DNA of 64,000 bases from NCBI GenBank assembly GCA_963840975.1, contig CAWJBC010000015.1, positions 124,001-188,000 of the forward strand, given 5' to 3'. This document shows positions 15,668 through 24,990 of the stretch, piece by piece. A program made the translations under genes and the position numbers. The notes under the pieces are model-generated. The model did no database searches and was not told the origin of the DNA. It saw only the letters and a list, made by a program, of their open reading frames with translations. Source of the stretch: JAADJA01 sp963840975. Lineage in GTDB: Bacteria > Bacteroidota > Bacteroidia > Bacteroidales > JAADJA01. How positions within the stretch are numbered: position 1 is the first letter of the stretch; the number at the start of each line of letters is the position of its first letter.

Positions 15668-18358
15668 TTAACCGACCTTTAAGTCCTTCGAAACAGAAAC
15701 GGTGGTATCGTCATTAAAATTGACTTTGAATCCCAGCTTCTTAAAAACGGCGATCATGGATTTATTATCTTTGGTTGTTTCTGCCGCAATCCTTTTGATT
15801 CCAGTGTGTTGGGCTATTTCGATGCAATAATTGGTAAGGATTTGCCCAAGATCCTTATGTTGCCATGCGTCAGTTATTAAAACAGCATATTCCGAAACTT
15901 CTACGTCAGGATCGCCGATAAGCCTTCCAACACCCACCAGTTTTTTTCTTCCTTCCACTTCAACCTCAGCCACTATCGCCATTTCGCGATCGTAATCAAT
16001 AAAACAAAACTGTGTAGCTATTTCATGAGCATCAAAAAAGAAATCATACCTGAACCGTGAGTATATGGATTGCTTTGAGCAACTTCCCAACATTTCGAGC
16101 CACATTGGCTCATCTTCAGGCTTGATGGGACGCAACAATACGTCGTTGCCATCGCTGAGTTTTGCAGGTCGTATCCAGCGCTCAGGATAGGGTCTTAATA
16201 TAAGGTGGTCATAATCACGGTGTTCTTTCCCAAGGAGATTTTCATCCACCACAATAGTTGCATCAAGAGCAATAACGTGATCAGGTGTAACGATCAATGG
16301 GTTAATGTCTAACTCCTCTATTTCAGGGTAATCGGCAGCGAGATATGATAAGCGGATAAGCGCTTCAACAAGTTTCTCAATATTTAATCTCCTGCTTCCT
16401 CGGTAACCGGTGAGCAAAGGATAAATCTTCAACGATTTGAGCATCTGCATAGCCAATTGTTCGTTCAGTGGAGGAAACTCCAGCCGGTTATCCTTGAACA
16501 ATTCGGCAGTAATACCACCCATTCCAACAAGCATAACTGTTCCAAATACCGGGTCTTTTTTAATACCCAGAATTAATTCAACCGAATCCTTTGACCGGAT
16601 CATTTTCTGAACGGTAATTCCCTCCAACTCAACATCCGGTAAGTTTTGGGCAACAGTCTTCATCATATTTCTGAAAGTTGCCCTTAGCATTTCTTCGTTT
16701 TCGATATTCAGTGCGACACCCCCGACATCAGTTTTATGGATAATATCAGAAGCATGTATTTTTAAAACCACCGGATAGTTCTTTTTTGATGCAATTTTCA
16801 CAGCCTCATCTTCGCTTTTTGCCAACTCAGGATGGGTGGTTTGAATACCATAATCATTAATCAACATTTTTGAATCGTCTTCTGATAATATCCTTCCTTT
16901 CGGAAAAATTTCCTTAATGTATTTTCCCCGGAGCTCATCACGATCATACTTGAAGTTGACAGGAAATTCTCTGGGGGTTTCAAAAAGTAATTCAAGATTT
17001 TTTGAATACATTGATAACGTCATAAATGCGCGAATTGCCTGCTCTGGAGTTTCGTAAACTGAAATTCCTGCTTTATTGAAGTGAGAAATTCCTTCGCGCA
17101 TACTTGCACCTCCAAGCCATGCCGCCATAATGGGTTTAGAAGTATTTTCTGCCAAAAGGGTAATTGATTTCGCCGTTTCTGTAGGTGCAGTCATCGCCTG
17201 AGGGGTGAGAATAACGAGCACAGCATCTACATTCTCGTCATTCAAAACGATTTCGGTAGCTTTGGCACAACGCTCAGGTGTGGCATCCCCCAGAACATCT
17301 ACAGGGTTACCATGCGACCAGAAAGGAGGTAAATAATCATTCAGTTTCCTGATTGTATCATCGGTCAGATCCACCAGCTGTCCTCCCATTGAAATTAAAG
17401 TATCAGTGGCCATAACACCCGGACCACCTGCATTCGTAACGATCGCAAGACGGTGTCCGCGGGGAGGACGTTTCCGTCCGATCAGGTCGGTAAAATCAAA
17501 TATATTCCCAATGTCATAAACCCTCGCTACTCCAGCTCTCCTGAATACAGCGTCATAAATTTCATCCTCTGAAGCCATGGCTCCGGTATGCGAAGCGGCA
17601 GCTTTTGCCGATTCAGGAAACCGCCCTGATTTATAAACAATGATGGGTTTCTTACGCGCAAATCCACGGGCAGCCGACATGAAAGCCCTGGCATGGGTCA
17701 ACGATTCAACATAAAGAACAATGGATTTGGTATTGGGATCCTGCCCAAAATAGTCAATCAGGTCACCGAAGTTCACATCCATCGAATTACCGATGGATAC
17801 AAAATAAGAGAATCCCAAATTAGCTTCCTGAGCCCAATCCAAAACAGAAGTGCACAATGCTCCCGATTGTGAAATAAAAGCGACATGGCCTTTTTTGGGT
17901 AAAGTTGTTGCAAAACTGACGTTCATGCTCAATCCCGGAACCAATATACCCAGACAGTTGGGACCTATGACCCGCATGTCGGGATAGCTTTTCACTTTTT
18001 GCAGCACCTGCTCCTCCAGCATTTTACCTTCCGGCCCAGACTCCTTGAACCCTGCTGACATAATGATTACCCCATTAACACCCGCTTCACCACAATCGTC
18101 AATGATCTGAGGAACAAATTTTGCCGATGTCATAATAACAACGAGATCAGGTGTCTTGGGTAAGCTTTTAATATCCGGATAGCAGGGAATACCAAAGACC
18201 GCTTCACGCTTTGGGTTAACCGGGTAAACAACCCCGTTGTACCCGCCTGATATCAGGTTTTTCAATGTGATCCCGCCTACGCTTCTGGGTTCATTTGAAA
18301 CCCCGATCAATGCAATTCTTTTTGGCTTGAATATGCTGTCTAATTTCTTTATTGGCAT
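15668..18358 (-). CDS. ADP-forming acyl-CoA (acetate-CoA) synthetase fused to a GNAT acetyltransferase
   Basis: 896 residues. Order: CoA-binding Rossmann domain (about 5-130), succinyl-CoA-ligase-like domains (about 140-460) with the phospho-histidine segment ASHTGAM (His257), an ATP-grasp domain (about 480-700; 'YPVVLKIHASDIIHKTDVGG'), and a C-terminal GNAT domain (about 725-896; 'YAVLITDAWQHKDLGQIL'). The first parts make acetyl-CoA + ADP + Pi from acetate, or the reverse. The GNAT fusion is the Pat/PatZ-like layout of protein lysine acetyltransferases. Since His257 is kept, the synthetase half may be active, unlike some Pat proteins. Acs and an OFA transporter lie just upstream on the same strand. 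Confidence 0.87.
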   Translation of the reverse strand: MPIKKLDSIFKPKRIALIGVSNEPRSVGGITLKNLISGGYNGVVYPVNPKREAVFGIPCYPDIKSLPKTPDLVVIMTSAKFVPQIIDDCGEAGVNGVIIMSAGFKESGPEGKMLEEQVLQKVKSYPDMRVIGPNCLGILVPGLSMNVSFATTLPKKGHVAFISQSGALCTSVLDWAQEANLGFSYFVSIGNSMDVNFGDLIDYFGQDPNTKSIVLYVESLTHARAFMSAARGFARKKPIIVYKSGRFPESAKAAASHTGAMASEDEIYDAVFRRAGVARVYDIGNIFDFTDLIGRKRPPRGHRLAIVTNAGGPGVMATDTLISMGGQLVDLTDDTIRKLNDYLPPFWSHGNPVDVLGDATPERCAKATEIVLNDENVDAVLVILTPQAMTAPTETAKSITLLAENTSKPIMAAWLGGASMREGISHFNKAGISVYETPEQAIRAFMTLSMYSKNLELLFETPREFPVNFKYDRDELRGKYIKEIFPKGRILSEDDSKMLINDYGIQTTHPELAKSEDEAVKIASKKNYPVVLKIHASDIIHKTDVGGVALNIENEEMLRATFRNMMKTVAQNLPDVELEGITVQKMIRSKDSVELILGIKKDPVFGTVMLVGMGGITAELFKDNRLEFPPLNEQLAMQMLKSLKIYPLLTGYRGSRRLNIEKLVEALIRLSYLAADYPEIEELDINPLIVTPDHVIALDATIVVDENLLGKEHRDYDHLILRPYPERWIRPAKLSDGNDVLLRPIKPEDEPMWLEMLGSCSKQSIYSRFRYDFFFDAHEIATQFCFIDYDREMAIVAEVEVEGRKKLVGVGRLIGDPDVEVSEYAVLITDAWQHKDLGQILTNYCIEIAQHTGIKRIAAETTKDNKSMIAVFKKLGFKVNFNDDTTVSVSKDLKVG

Positions 18359-18423
18359 TTTATCTATGTAAATCTAAAAAATTTAATAACGTTTAATGGA
18401 AATCTCAATTGTGAGTTGATTCA

Positions 18424-18452
18424 CAAAAGTAACAAACAAAACGACTTGCAAA
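18424..18452 (-). promoter_or_regulatory. Candidate promoter for the ADP-forming synthetase
   Basis: On the minus strand TTTG, then 17 nt, then TACTTTTG (18424-18431) resembles the Bacteroidota -33/-7 pair, with a slightly short spacer. It lies about 65 bp upstream of the ATG and just after the terminator of the OFA gene, so the synthetase is probably transcribed separately. Confidence 0.45.
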
Positions 18453-18531
18453 ATAAATAATATTCATGCACTTGTCAGGTTAAGTAATGATTAATTCATT
18501 AAATAAATTTAGTGAATTGATAACCTGGCAA

Positions 18532-18564
18532 GAAAAAAAGAGATGCCAACTCAATGACATCTCT
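18532..18564 (-). terminator. Rho-independent terminator of the OFA transporter gene
   Basis: On the minus strand AGAGATG, a 12-nt loop, and CATCTCT form a 7-bp stem followed by a run of T (complement of 18532-18539). It starts 22 bp past the transporter stop. Confidence 0.7.
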
Positions 18565-18586
18565 ATCTATCAATGTGAAATAAGTT

Positions 18587-19834
18587 TTATTTCTTCGCCG
18601 GCTTCACCATAATCGTCAAAACGGTACCCAGTAAAACTGCAATACCAGAAATTGTAAATGCCATTGGAAAATTTCCAAGGTCGCCCATTTTACCGCCAAG
18701 GATGGGACCGATAATGCCACCAACTCCATAAGCCAGGAAAACCCAGGGATAATTCTGTCCGACATTTTTAGCTCCGAAGGTATCGGCTGTTATGGTCGGG
18801 AATAGGGCAAAGTTACCACCAAAATTAAATCCGATCAAAGTTGCACCCAAATAAAGCAACCATTCTGTTCCAGCCATATAAGTGAACAAAATCACAAAAA
18901 TTCCTTGCGTTGCTGTCATTACAATGATGGATGTTTTTCTTCCCAATTTATCACTTAATAATCCCCAAAGAATTCTTCCCAACCCATTGGCTAAAGCAAA
19001 AAACACTGCCATTGCTGTTCCTGCAATTGCACTTGCTTCTGCTTCGGTAACCCCGTTTGCCTGCAGTGCCTCCATTGGATAGAGTTTCATGAGACCGATT
19101 GACATCAATCCGGCACCTGCACTGAATACAAAAGTTAAAAAGATCAGGTAAAACTGGATTTTGCCAAGCATTTGATTGCTTGAGAATTCCTTGTCAACAA
19201 CTGCACCTGTAGAAGCCGCTTTTTTATCCTCATAACCCGCAGGTTTCCACCCAGCAGGAGGAAATTTCATCCATAAACCGCCAATAATCACCATGATGGC
19301 AAAGGCGATTCCATAAATCATAAATGTAGTGGGTAAGCCCATGTTGGCAAGAAAGTTTCCCCATTCTCCTGCAAGTTTAACCCAAAGCATGGCTCCAAAT
19401 CCAAATCCGGCTACCGCCAGACCGGTTATCATTCCCTTTTTATCAGGGAACCAACGCATGCCCACTGCGATCGGGACTACATAAGCAAAACCAATCCCGG
19501 CTCCGCCAACCAGACCAATCAGAAGCAATAATGCCCAAAAATTTGTCCCACCGAATAACCCTGCCAGAAAGTATCCCAATCCTAATACAATACCACCCAA
19601 CCATGCCAGTTTCTGTGGACCCCACGAAGCAAGTTTTTTCCCCGCAAATACCATAAATACGGCAAAAGAAGCCAGCCCTATTGCAAATACCCATTGGGTA
19701 TCGGCTTTGGTCCATTCTGCATCAACCAGGGGTTTTGTGAAAACAGACCAGGCATAAATAGCGCCTAATGCAAGCTGAATAAGAATGGCGCCGAAAACGA
19801 CCAATCCCCTATTCATTGTTTTTTGATTTTCCAT
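18587..19834 (-). CDS. OFA-family MFS transporter (oxalate/formate antiporter-like)
   Basis: 415 residues with twelve predicted membrane helices. The start 'NRGLVVFGAILIQLALGAIY' plus AWSVF, and the later 'LGRILWGLLSDKLGRKTSII', are typical of the OFA family of the major facilitator superfamily, which moves small carboxylates such as oxalate, formate, lactate or pyruvate. The gene lies between acs and the ADP-forming acetyl-CoA synthetase, with its own terminator on each side. Acetate or another monocarboxylate is a reasonable guess for the substrate, from context only. Confidence 0.83.
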   Translation of the reverse strand: MENQKTMNRGLVVFGAILIQLALGAIYAWSVFTKPLVDAEWTKADTQWVFAIGLASFAVFMVFAGKKLASWGPQKLAWLGGIVLGLGYFLAGLFGGTNFWALLLLIGLVGGAGIGFAYVVPIAVGMRWFPDKKGMITGLAVAGFGFGAMLWVKLAGEWGNFLANMGLPTTFMIYGIAFAIMVIIGGLWMKFPPAGWKPAGYEDKKAASTGAVVDKEFSSNQMLGKIQFYLIFLTFVFSAGAGLMSIGLMKLYPMEALQANGVTEAEASAIAGTAMAVFFALANGLGRILWGLLSDKLGRKTSIIVMTATQGIFVILFTYMAGTEWLLYLGATLIGFNFGGNFALFPTITADTFGAKNVGQNYPWVFLAYGVGGIIGPILGGKMGDLGNFPMAFTISGIAVLLGTVLTIMVKPAKK

Positions 19835-19870
19835 AAGTTTTTGTAATTAATTAAGAAATTGATTTACTAC

Positions 19871-19911
19871 AAAAAAAGGCATTCCGGGAGAAAAGACTCC
19901 TGAAATGCCTT
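19871..19911 (-). terminator. Rho-independent terminator of acs
   Basis: AAGGCATT and AATGCCTT (19876-19883 and 19904-19911) pair, with an inner GGAG/CTCC extension, and a T-run follows on the minus strand (complement of 19871-19877). It starts 20 bp beyond the acs stop. Confidence 0.75.
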
Positions 19912-19930
19912 TATTAAAAGTATCTAATGA

Positions 19931-21853
19931 TTACCGTTTAACTTCAACTTTTGCACCGGCAATGATATCTTCAACAACACCGGGATCAAGTAATGTAGAT
20001 GTATCGCCAAGGTTGGTGGCATCACCTTCTCCGATCTTACGCAAAATACGGCGCATGATTTTCCCTGAACGGGTTTTTGGTAAACCTGCCACTATCTGGA
20101 TGACATCAGGTTTAGCAATGGCTCCGATAAATTTATTAACGGTTTCTCTGATCTCTTTTTCAATTGTCAGCATTTCAGTATCTGAAAGTTCATCGCAGGT
20201 AACATAAGCATAAATACCTTGTCCTTTGATTGGATGAGGATAACCAACGACAGCCGATTCGTTAACTTTCGGATGTTGGTTGATGGCATCTTCCACTTCG
20301 GCAGTTCCAATTCTGTGACCGGAAACATTGATAACATCATCCACGCGACCCATGATACGGTAATATCCTTCCTCATCGCGTTTTGCACCATCACCAGTAA
20401 AATACAAACCTTTATAAGTTGAGAAATATGTTTGATAACATCTTGGATGATCACCATAAGTAGTCCTTAACATTCCGGGCCATGGGAATTTAATACAAAG
20501 GTTTCCTTCCACACTGTTTCCTTTGATAACTTTTCCTTCGTTATCAACCAGGACGGGCTGAATACCAGGCAGTGGTAAAGTAGCAAATGAAGGTTTTGTA
20601 GGTGTAATTCCTGCCAGAGGGGTTATCATAATACCTCCGGTTTCAGTTTGCCACCAGGTGTCAACAATCGGGCAGCGTCCTTTACCAACGAGATCGTGGT
20701 ACCATCTCCATGCCTCTTCATTGATCGGTTCACCAACGGTTCCGAGAACCCTTAATGAATCGAGTTTGTGTTTGGTCACCCATTCATTGCCTTGTGCAAC
20801 CAAAGCGCGAATTGCAGTTGGCGCAGTATAGAATTGATTTACCTTATACTTATCAACCACTTCCCAGAATCTTCCTGCATCAGGATAGGTTGGAACTCCT
20901 TCGAACATAACAGTAGTTGCCCCTGATAACAGCGGGCCATAAACGATATAAGAATGTCCGGTTACCCAGCCAATGTCGGCAGTGCACCAGAAAATATCAC
21001 CATCGTTGTATTGGAATACGTTTTTAAATGTGTATTCCGCAAAAATCATATATCCGGCAGTGGTATGCAGTACACCCTTTGGTTTTCCGGTTGATCCTGA
21101 GGTATAAAGAATAAAGAGTGTATCTTCAGAGTCCATAACTTCTGCTTTATTCTCTATGCTGACTCCTTTAACAAAGTCATCCCACCAGATATCGCGGGGA
21201 GCCTGGAAATTGATATTTTCTCCGGTATGTTTCAATACAATGGTATTTTTAACCGATGGGCAAGTCAACAGGGCTTCGTCAACAATTGATTTCAACCCTA
21301 TGCTTTTCGATCCGCGGTAAGCGCCGTCTGAAGTGATCACAACATTGCATTCAGCATCAATAATCCTGTCAGAAAGAGAGTTAGCTGAGAATCCTGCAAA
21401 AACAATAGAATGAATCGCTCCAATTCTTGCACAAGCCAACATGGCAACTGGAAGTTCAGGGACCATCGGAAGATAGATAGCAACCCTGTCCCCTTTTTTT
21501 ACGCCAATCTTCAGAAGGGCATTGGCAAACTGTTTTACTTTATCAAATAATTCACCATAAGTTAGTTTGATTTCCTTTTGTTTTGGGTCATTGGGTTCCC
21601 AGATGATAGCAACCTGGTCTTTGCGCTGGAACATATTTCTCTCAAATATGTTCTCGGTAATGTTCAGCTTGGCATTAACGAACCATTTTACATTGGGTGC
21701 ATCTTTGCCTTCAAAATACCAATCGAGTACATTGTCCCATTTCTTTTGCCAGTAATGGCTTTCAGCTATATTCGCCCAAAACCCTTCAGGGTCTGCGATA
21801 CTGTCTCTGTATTTCTGCAGATATTCTGCAAAACTTGTGATTTTATTTGTCAT
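19931..21853 (-). CDS. acs: Acetyl-CoA synthetase (AMP-forming)
   Basis: 640 residues, full length for Acs. Motifs: AMP-binding 'ILYTSGSTGKPKGVLHT', 'DTWWQTETGGIMITP', 'YFTGDGAKRDEEGYYRIMGR', the hinge 'VDDVINVSGHRIGTAEVE', and the C-terminal 'LPKTRSGKIMRRILRK' whose Lys598 is the conserved catalytic lysine and, in Pat-regulated homologues, the acetylation site. The enzyme activates acetate to acetyl-CoA via acetyl-AMP. It ends in its own terminator. Nearby are a Pat-like GNAT fusion, an OFA transporter, an outer-membrane barrel and ackA, suggesting an acetate block. Confidence 0.96.
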   Translation of the reverse strand: MTNKITSFAEYLQKYRDSIADPEGFWANIAESHYWQKKWDNVLDWYFEGKDAPNVKWFVNAKLNITENIFERNMFQRKDQVAIIWEPNDPKQKEIKLTYGELFDKVKQFANALLKIGVKKGDRVAIYLPMVPELPVAMLACARIGAIHSIVFAGFSANSLSDRIIDAECNVVITSDGAYRGSKSIGLKSIVDEALLTCPSVKNTIVLKHTGENINFQAPRDIWWDDFVKGVSIENKAEVMDSEDTLFILYTSGSTGKPKGVLHTTAGYMIFAEYTFKNVFQYNDGDIFWCTADIGWVTGHSYIVYGPLLSGATTVMFEGVPTYPDAGRFWEVVDKYKVNQFYTAPTAIRALVAQGNEWVTKHKLDSLRVLGTVGEPINEEAWRWYHDLVGKGRCPIVDTWWQTETGGIMITPLAGITPTKPSFATLPLPGIQPVLVDNEGKVIKGNSVEGNLCIKFPWPGMLRTTYGDHPRCYQTYFSTYKGLYFTGDGAKRDEEGYYRIMGRVDDVINVSGHRIGTAEVEDAINQHPKVNESAVVGYPHPIKGQGIYAYVTCDELSDTEMLTIEKEIRETVNKFIGAIAKPDVIQIVAGLPKTRSGKIMRRILRKIGEGDATNLGDTSTLLDPGVVEDIIAGAKVEVKR

Positions 21854-21920
21854 AGTTAATACTTTAAATTGTTTTACAATATGTTAGAATAATTTTCCTG
21901 TTCAGATTTATTACAATGTC

Positions 21921-23189
21921 TTAAAAAAAGTAAAAAACTCCGATTAGAAATCTGAAATTGCCAATTTCCTTAGAGTCTGTAATTTTACCATATTCATCAC
22001 GCATCATATCATTATTGGCATCCCGGGTAGCATAGGCAGCAACTGTATATTCAATTTCAGGTGCGATCCGGAATTTGCTTGCATTGAAAAGTACCCTGGG
22101 AGCGATCCTGTATACGTAATCAATGTCCGCACTCCTTGCATAAATGGGTCCATTGATTACTTCTGATGCACCAAGATTTTTGGTAAATCCTCCAAACAGA
22201 CCAAACTGCCATTTTTTTCCATTCGTATTAATATCCAGCCAATAAGCCACTGTCCTGGTAACCATATAATCAACAAAAGCTTTAGTTTGATCGGTAGTGT
22301 CTTTAACTGAATATCCCCCAAGCATAGTAAGCTCGGTTGAATTACCTCCAAAATATTCATGAAGTTTTATGGTAACAGGTTTGGTTACGATTTTAACATA
22401 ACCAGTAATTCCAAGACCAGCAACCTGGCTTGTTGTTTTATATCCTGTTGAAGATACTACTGATGGTTTGATTGATTTAAAATTTCCACCAGCACCTACT
22501 AGCAGTTCAAAACCAGACGATTCGTTTTTTAAATTATATTCCAAATTCAGGTTTCCGCTTGGGATAACAGCATTACGGGCATATTCAGTGGAAGCTCCGT
22601 TAGGCCCCGTACTGGTAAAATCCCTTTGAGCTAAAATGGCTGCAATTAAACTAAAACCTCCGAATTTTTGTGTGACCCGAATTTGCGGGCTCCTGTTAAA
22701 CGGTTCAAACGGTGCACCGGTATTGAAAGATACGGTTCCAGGATAGCAATTCGTATTAAAAAGCGGATGCCAGTACTGTCCTATTAACAATTGTGTAGTT
22801 TTCCAATCCAGCTTTACAAAAGCATGCCGCAATCTAAATCCATTTAAATCCTCACTTCCGTTGATGGCCTGACCAAAAAACTCTCCCTCAATCAATCCGG
22901 AAGTTTTAGCTCCCAAAGCATCAGGACCTGTAATCTTTCCGGTTAATCTTGTTTGGATGGACAAAATGTGAAAGGTCGGATTGGCATTTATGTCATTTCC
23001 ATCCGGGTCAAGTAACTCATTTTTTGGGTACAGTAAAAAATGTCCTTCCCGTACGTTAACTGTTTGGCGCGAGTCGAACATAATATCAGTTTTTACAAAT
23101 CCCTCAAACTGAATTCCGAACTTTTTTTCTTCCTGTGCTCCTGCCAAAACCGGCAATACCAACACCAGGATAATCAGCATTTTTTTCAT
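21921..23189 (-). CDS. Outer-membrane beta-barrel (porin-like) protein
   Basis: 422 residues from the ATG at 23187-23189, which starts the signal peptide MKKMLIILVLVLPVLAGAQ; a GTG at 23210 is also in frame but less likely. The mature chain alternates short amphipathic strands ('FKSIKPSVVSSTGYKTTSQV', 'WQFGLFGGFTKNLG') and ends in a Phe (FLIGVFYFF), as barrel proteins do for BAM recognition. I cannot name the family; it resembles Bacteroidota porin-like proteins with 'RLRHAFVKLDWK' and GQYWHPLF. It lies 67 bp upstream of acs on the same strand, so the two may share a transcript and it could serve as the outer-membrane entry for small acids. Confidence 0.7.
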   Translation of the reverse strand: MKKMLIILVLVLPVLAGAQEEKKFGIQFEGFVKTDIMFDSRQTVNVREGHFLLYPKNELLDPDGNDINANPTFHILSIQTRLTGKITGPDALGAKTSGLIEGEFFGQAINGSEDLNGFRLRHAFVKLDWKTTQLLIGQYWHPLFNTNCYPGTVSFNTGAPFEPFNRSPQIRVTQKFGGFSLIAAILAQRDFTSTGPNGASTEYARNAVIPSGNLNLEYNLKNESSGFELLVGAGGNFKSIKPSVVSSTGYKTTSQVAGLGITGYVKIVTKPVTIKLHEYFGGNSTELTMLGGYSVKDTTDQTKAFVDYMVTRTVAYWLDINTNGKKWQFGLFGGFTKNLGASEVINGPIYARSADIDYVYRIAPRVLFNASKFRIAPEIEYTVAAYATRDANNDMMRDEYGKITDSKEIGNFRFLIGVFYFF

Positions 23190-23250
23190 ATAATTTAACT
23201 TGACAATCACTTTAAAATCCTTTTGTTATTCAGTTAACAGTAAACGGCGG

Positions 23251-23280
23251 CAAAAATAAAACAATTTTCCACCCAACAAA
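23251..23280 (-). promoter_or_regulatory. Promoter for the porin-like gene (and possibly acs)
   Basis: On the minus strand TTTG (complement of 23277-23280), 18 nt, then TATTTTTG (complement of 23251-23258) matches the Bacteroidota -33/-7 consensus. It is 62 bp upstream of the ATG. Confidence 0.6.
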
Positions 23281-23656
23281 AGAATAGCCGTAATTTATCA
23301 GGAATCTAAATAAATTCAGGAGAAATCTTTTTTGTTAAAACTTTAACAATAAAAACTTGGTCGGGATAAAAAGGGTGTATAATTTCGCCGGGTCAAATTT
23401 TATCGTTACTTAACAGCATTAAATTAATAATAAATTTCATTCACAACTTAGTATTAATGAAAGAGGTTATAAGGGGAATAAGGGAAATATGGGGGTATTG
23501 GTTTTAATTTAAATCCATAATTCTGAGAGCAGATTTTTTCTCAAAGTATTCCTATTCCCCTTATACCATTATTTCCAATATACCATTAAAAAGATTCTTA
23601 ATCCAGCTAATATAAGTTTATCAACAGACTGATAAGATACACTTTATCCAATAATT
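23281..23656. other. Intergenic region upstream of ackA
   Basis: No gene is seen between the porin-like promoter and the ackA start. The region is AT-rich and contains one long-spaced inverted repeat (listed separately). I could not find a convincing TAnnTTTG box close to the ackA ATG. Confidence 0.5.
23470..23564. repeat. 12-bp inverted repeat with 71-nt spacer
   Basis: ATAAGGGGAATA (23470-23481) and TATTCCCCTTAT (23553-23564) are exact reverse complements. Similar runs (TAAGGGTATA...TATACCCTTA) occur at 32583-32623 in another intergenic gap, which hints at a dispersed family rather than a gene-specific regulator. Confidence 0.5.
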
Positions 23657-24871
23657 ATGAAAGTTTTTGTGCTCAATTGCGGAAGTTCGTCAATCAAATA
23701 TCAATTGATCCTGATGCCTGAAAAGAAAGTGATGGCAAAAGGTCTGATAGAGAAAATCGGTCTTAGCGGATCACGTATCAAATACACAGTGAATGATGAT
23801 CCTGAAAAGGTAATTGAAGCTGCTGTTCCGGATCATACAAAAGGTATTCAACTGGTGCTTGAACTTTTAACAAATAAAGAACATGGAATCTTAAAAAGCA
23901 TCGAAGAAATTGATGCTGTAGGTCATCGTGTAGTTCATGGCGGCGAAGATTTCAGCGGAAGCGTTCCCATTAAGCCCGAAGTCATCACAGCCCTGGAAAA
24001 GAATATTGAATTGGCTCCCCTGCACAATCCACCCAATTTAGCAGGTATTTATGCTATCAATAAATTATTGCCGGCAGTTCCGCAAGTCGGGGTTTTCGAT
24101 ACTGCCTTTCATCAGACCATGCCGCCTTATGCGTATCTTTATGCCTTACCATACAACCTTTACGAAAAATACAGAATCCGAAAGTATGGTTTTCATGGCA
24201 CCAGCCATAAATACGTTGCACAAAGAGCCTGTGAAATTCTGAAGTCGGATTTTAGCAAAACACGCCTCATTACATGCCATCTTGGTAACGGTTCTTCAAT
24301 TACCGCTATTAAAGACGGACACTCCATCGAAACTTCCATGGGACTTACACCCAATGAAGGACTGATCATGGGAACCAGGCTGGGCGATATTGATGCCGGT
24401 GCATTGCTTTACATCGCCGATAAAGAAAAACTGAGTATCCCGCAAACCAACGCACTCATCAACAAAGAGAGCGGCGTGCTTGGCATATCAGGAATTTCGT
24501 CCGATATGCGCGAACTGGAAAAATCTGCTGAAACCGGCAATGAAAGGGCACAATTGGCTTTGGATATGTTTCACCACCGCATCCGGAAATTTATCGGTGC
24601 GTATGCTGCCGTCCTTGGTGGAGTTGATATTCTTGTGTTCACAGGTGGAATTGGTGAAAATGCCGATTTAAGCCGTGAAGCCATCTGCAAAGACTTTGAG
24701 TACCTCGGTCTCGAATTCGATCACTCAAAAAATAAAGGGCTGCGCTCAAAAGAAGCCGTCATCAGCAAAGATGATTCAAAAGTTACTGTGATGGTTGTTC
24801 CAACAAATGAAGAGTTGGCTATTGCAATGGATACATTTGGGATAGTGAAAAGTTTGAAGTTCGAAGTTTGA
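23657..24871 (+). CDS. ackA: Acetate kinase
   Basis: 404 residues. Both family signatures are present: 'VFVLNCGSSSIKYQLI' at the start and 'TRLITCHLGNGSSI' in the middle, with 'AVGHRVVHGGEDF', 'GTRLGDIDAG' and 'VFTGGIGENADLSRE' also conserved. It interconverts acetate + ATP and acetyl phosphate + ADP. No pta (phosphotransacetylase) is in the window. The last residues (KSLKFEV) are encoded by a low-complexity GTTTGAAG-type repeat that continues into the intergenic region, suggesting that the C-terminus was altered by repeat insertion. Confidence 0.95.
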   Translation: MKVFVLNCGSSSIKYQLILMPEKKVMAKGLIEKIGLSGSRIKYTVNDDPEKVIEAAVPDHTKGIQLVLELLTNKEHGILKSIEEIDAVGHRVVHGGEDFSGSVPIKPEVITALEKNIELAPLHNPPNLAGIYAINKLLPAVPQVGVFDTAFHQTMPPYAYLYALPYNLYEKYRIRKYGFHGTSHKYVAQRACEILKSDFSKTRLITCHLGNGSSITAIKDGHSIETSMGLTPNEGLIMGTRLGDIDAGALLYIADKEKLSIPQTNALINKESGVLGISGISSDMRELEKSAETGNERAQLALDMFHHRIRKFIGAYAAVLGGVDILVFTGGIGENADLSREAICKDFEYLGLEFDHSKNKGLRSKEAVISKDDSKVTVMVVPTNEELAIAMDTFGIVKSLKFEV

Positions 24872-24878
24872 AAATTTG
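24851..24878. repeat. GTTTGAAG/GTTCGAAG low-complexity repeat across the ackA stop
   Basis: The stretch repeats AGTTTGAAGTTCGAAGTTTG-like units through the last ackA codons. An inverted, diverged version (CAAACTTCAAACCTCGAAC) lies at 27248-27266, beyond the next gene. Confidence 0.45.
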
Positions 24879-24937
24879 ACCATGCCTGGATAATGTTGAG
24901 CGGTTACTTTAAAATTTCTTCCTTTTCCTGATTCACA

Positions 24938-24968
24938 TTTGCTATTCTCATTTTATTTCTTATTTTTG
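24938..24968 (+). promoter_or_regulatory. Promoter of the YCF48/BNR T9SS gene
   Basis: TTTG (24938-24941), exactly 19 nt, then TATTTTTG (24961-24968) is a near-perfect Bacteroidota -33/-7 promoter. The ATG follows 22 bp later. Confidence 0.7.
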
Positions 24969-24990
24969 CGAAAGGAAACCATAAAATAAA

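Noticed and set aside
15668..18358. Calling the fusion protein a pure protein acetyltransferase (Pat)
   Set aside because: The phospho-histidine segment SHTG (His257) and the ATP-grasp domain look intact, so ADP-forming acyl-CoA synthetase activity is equally likely. I kept both functions in the call.
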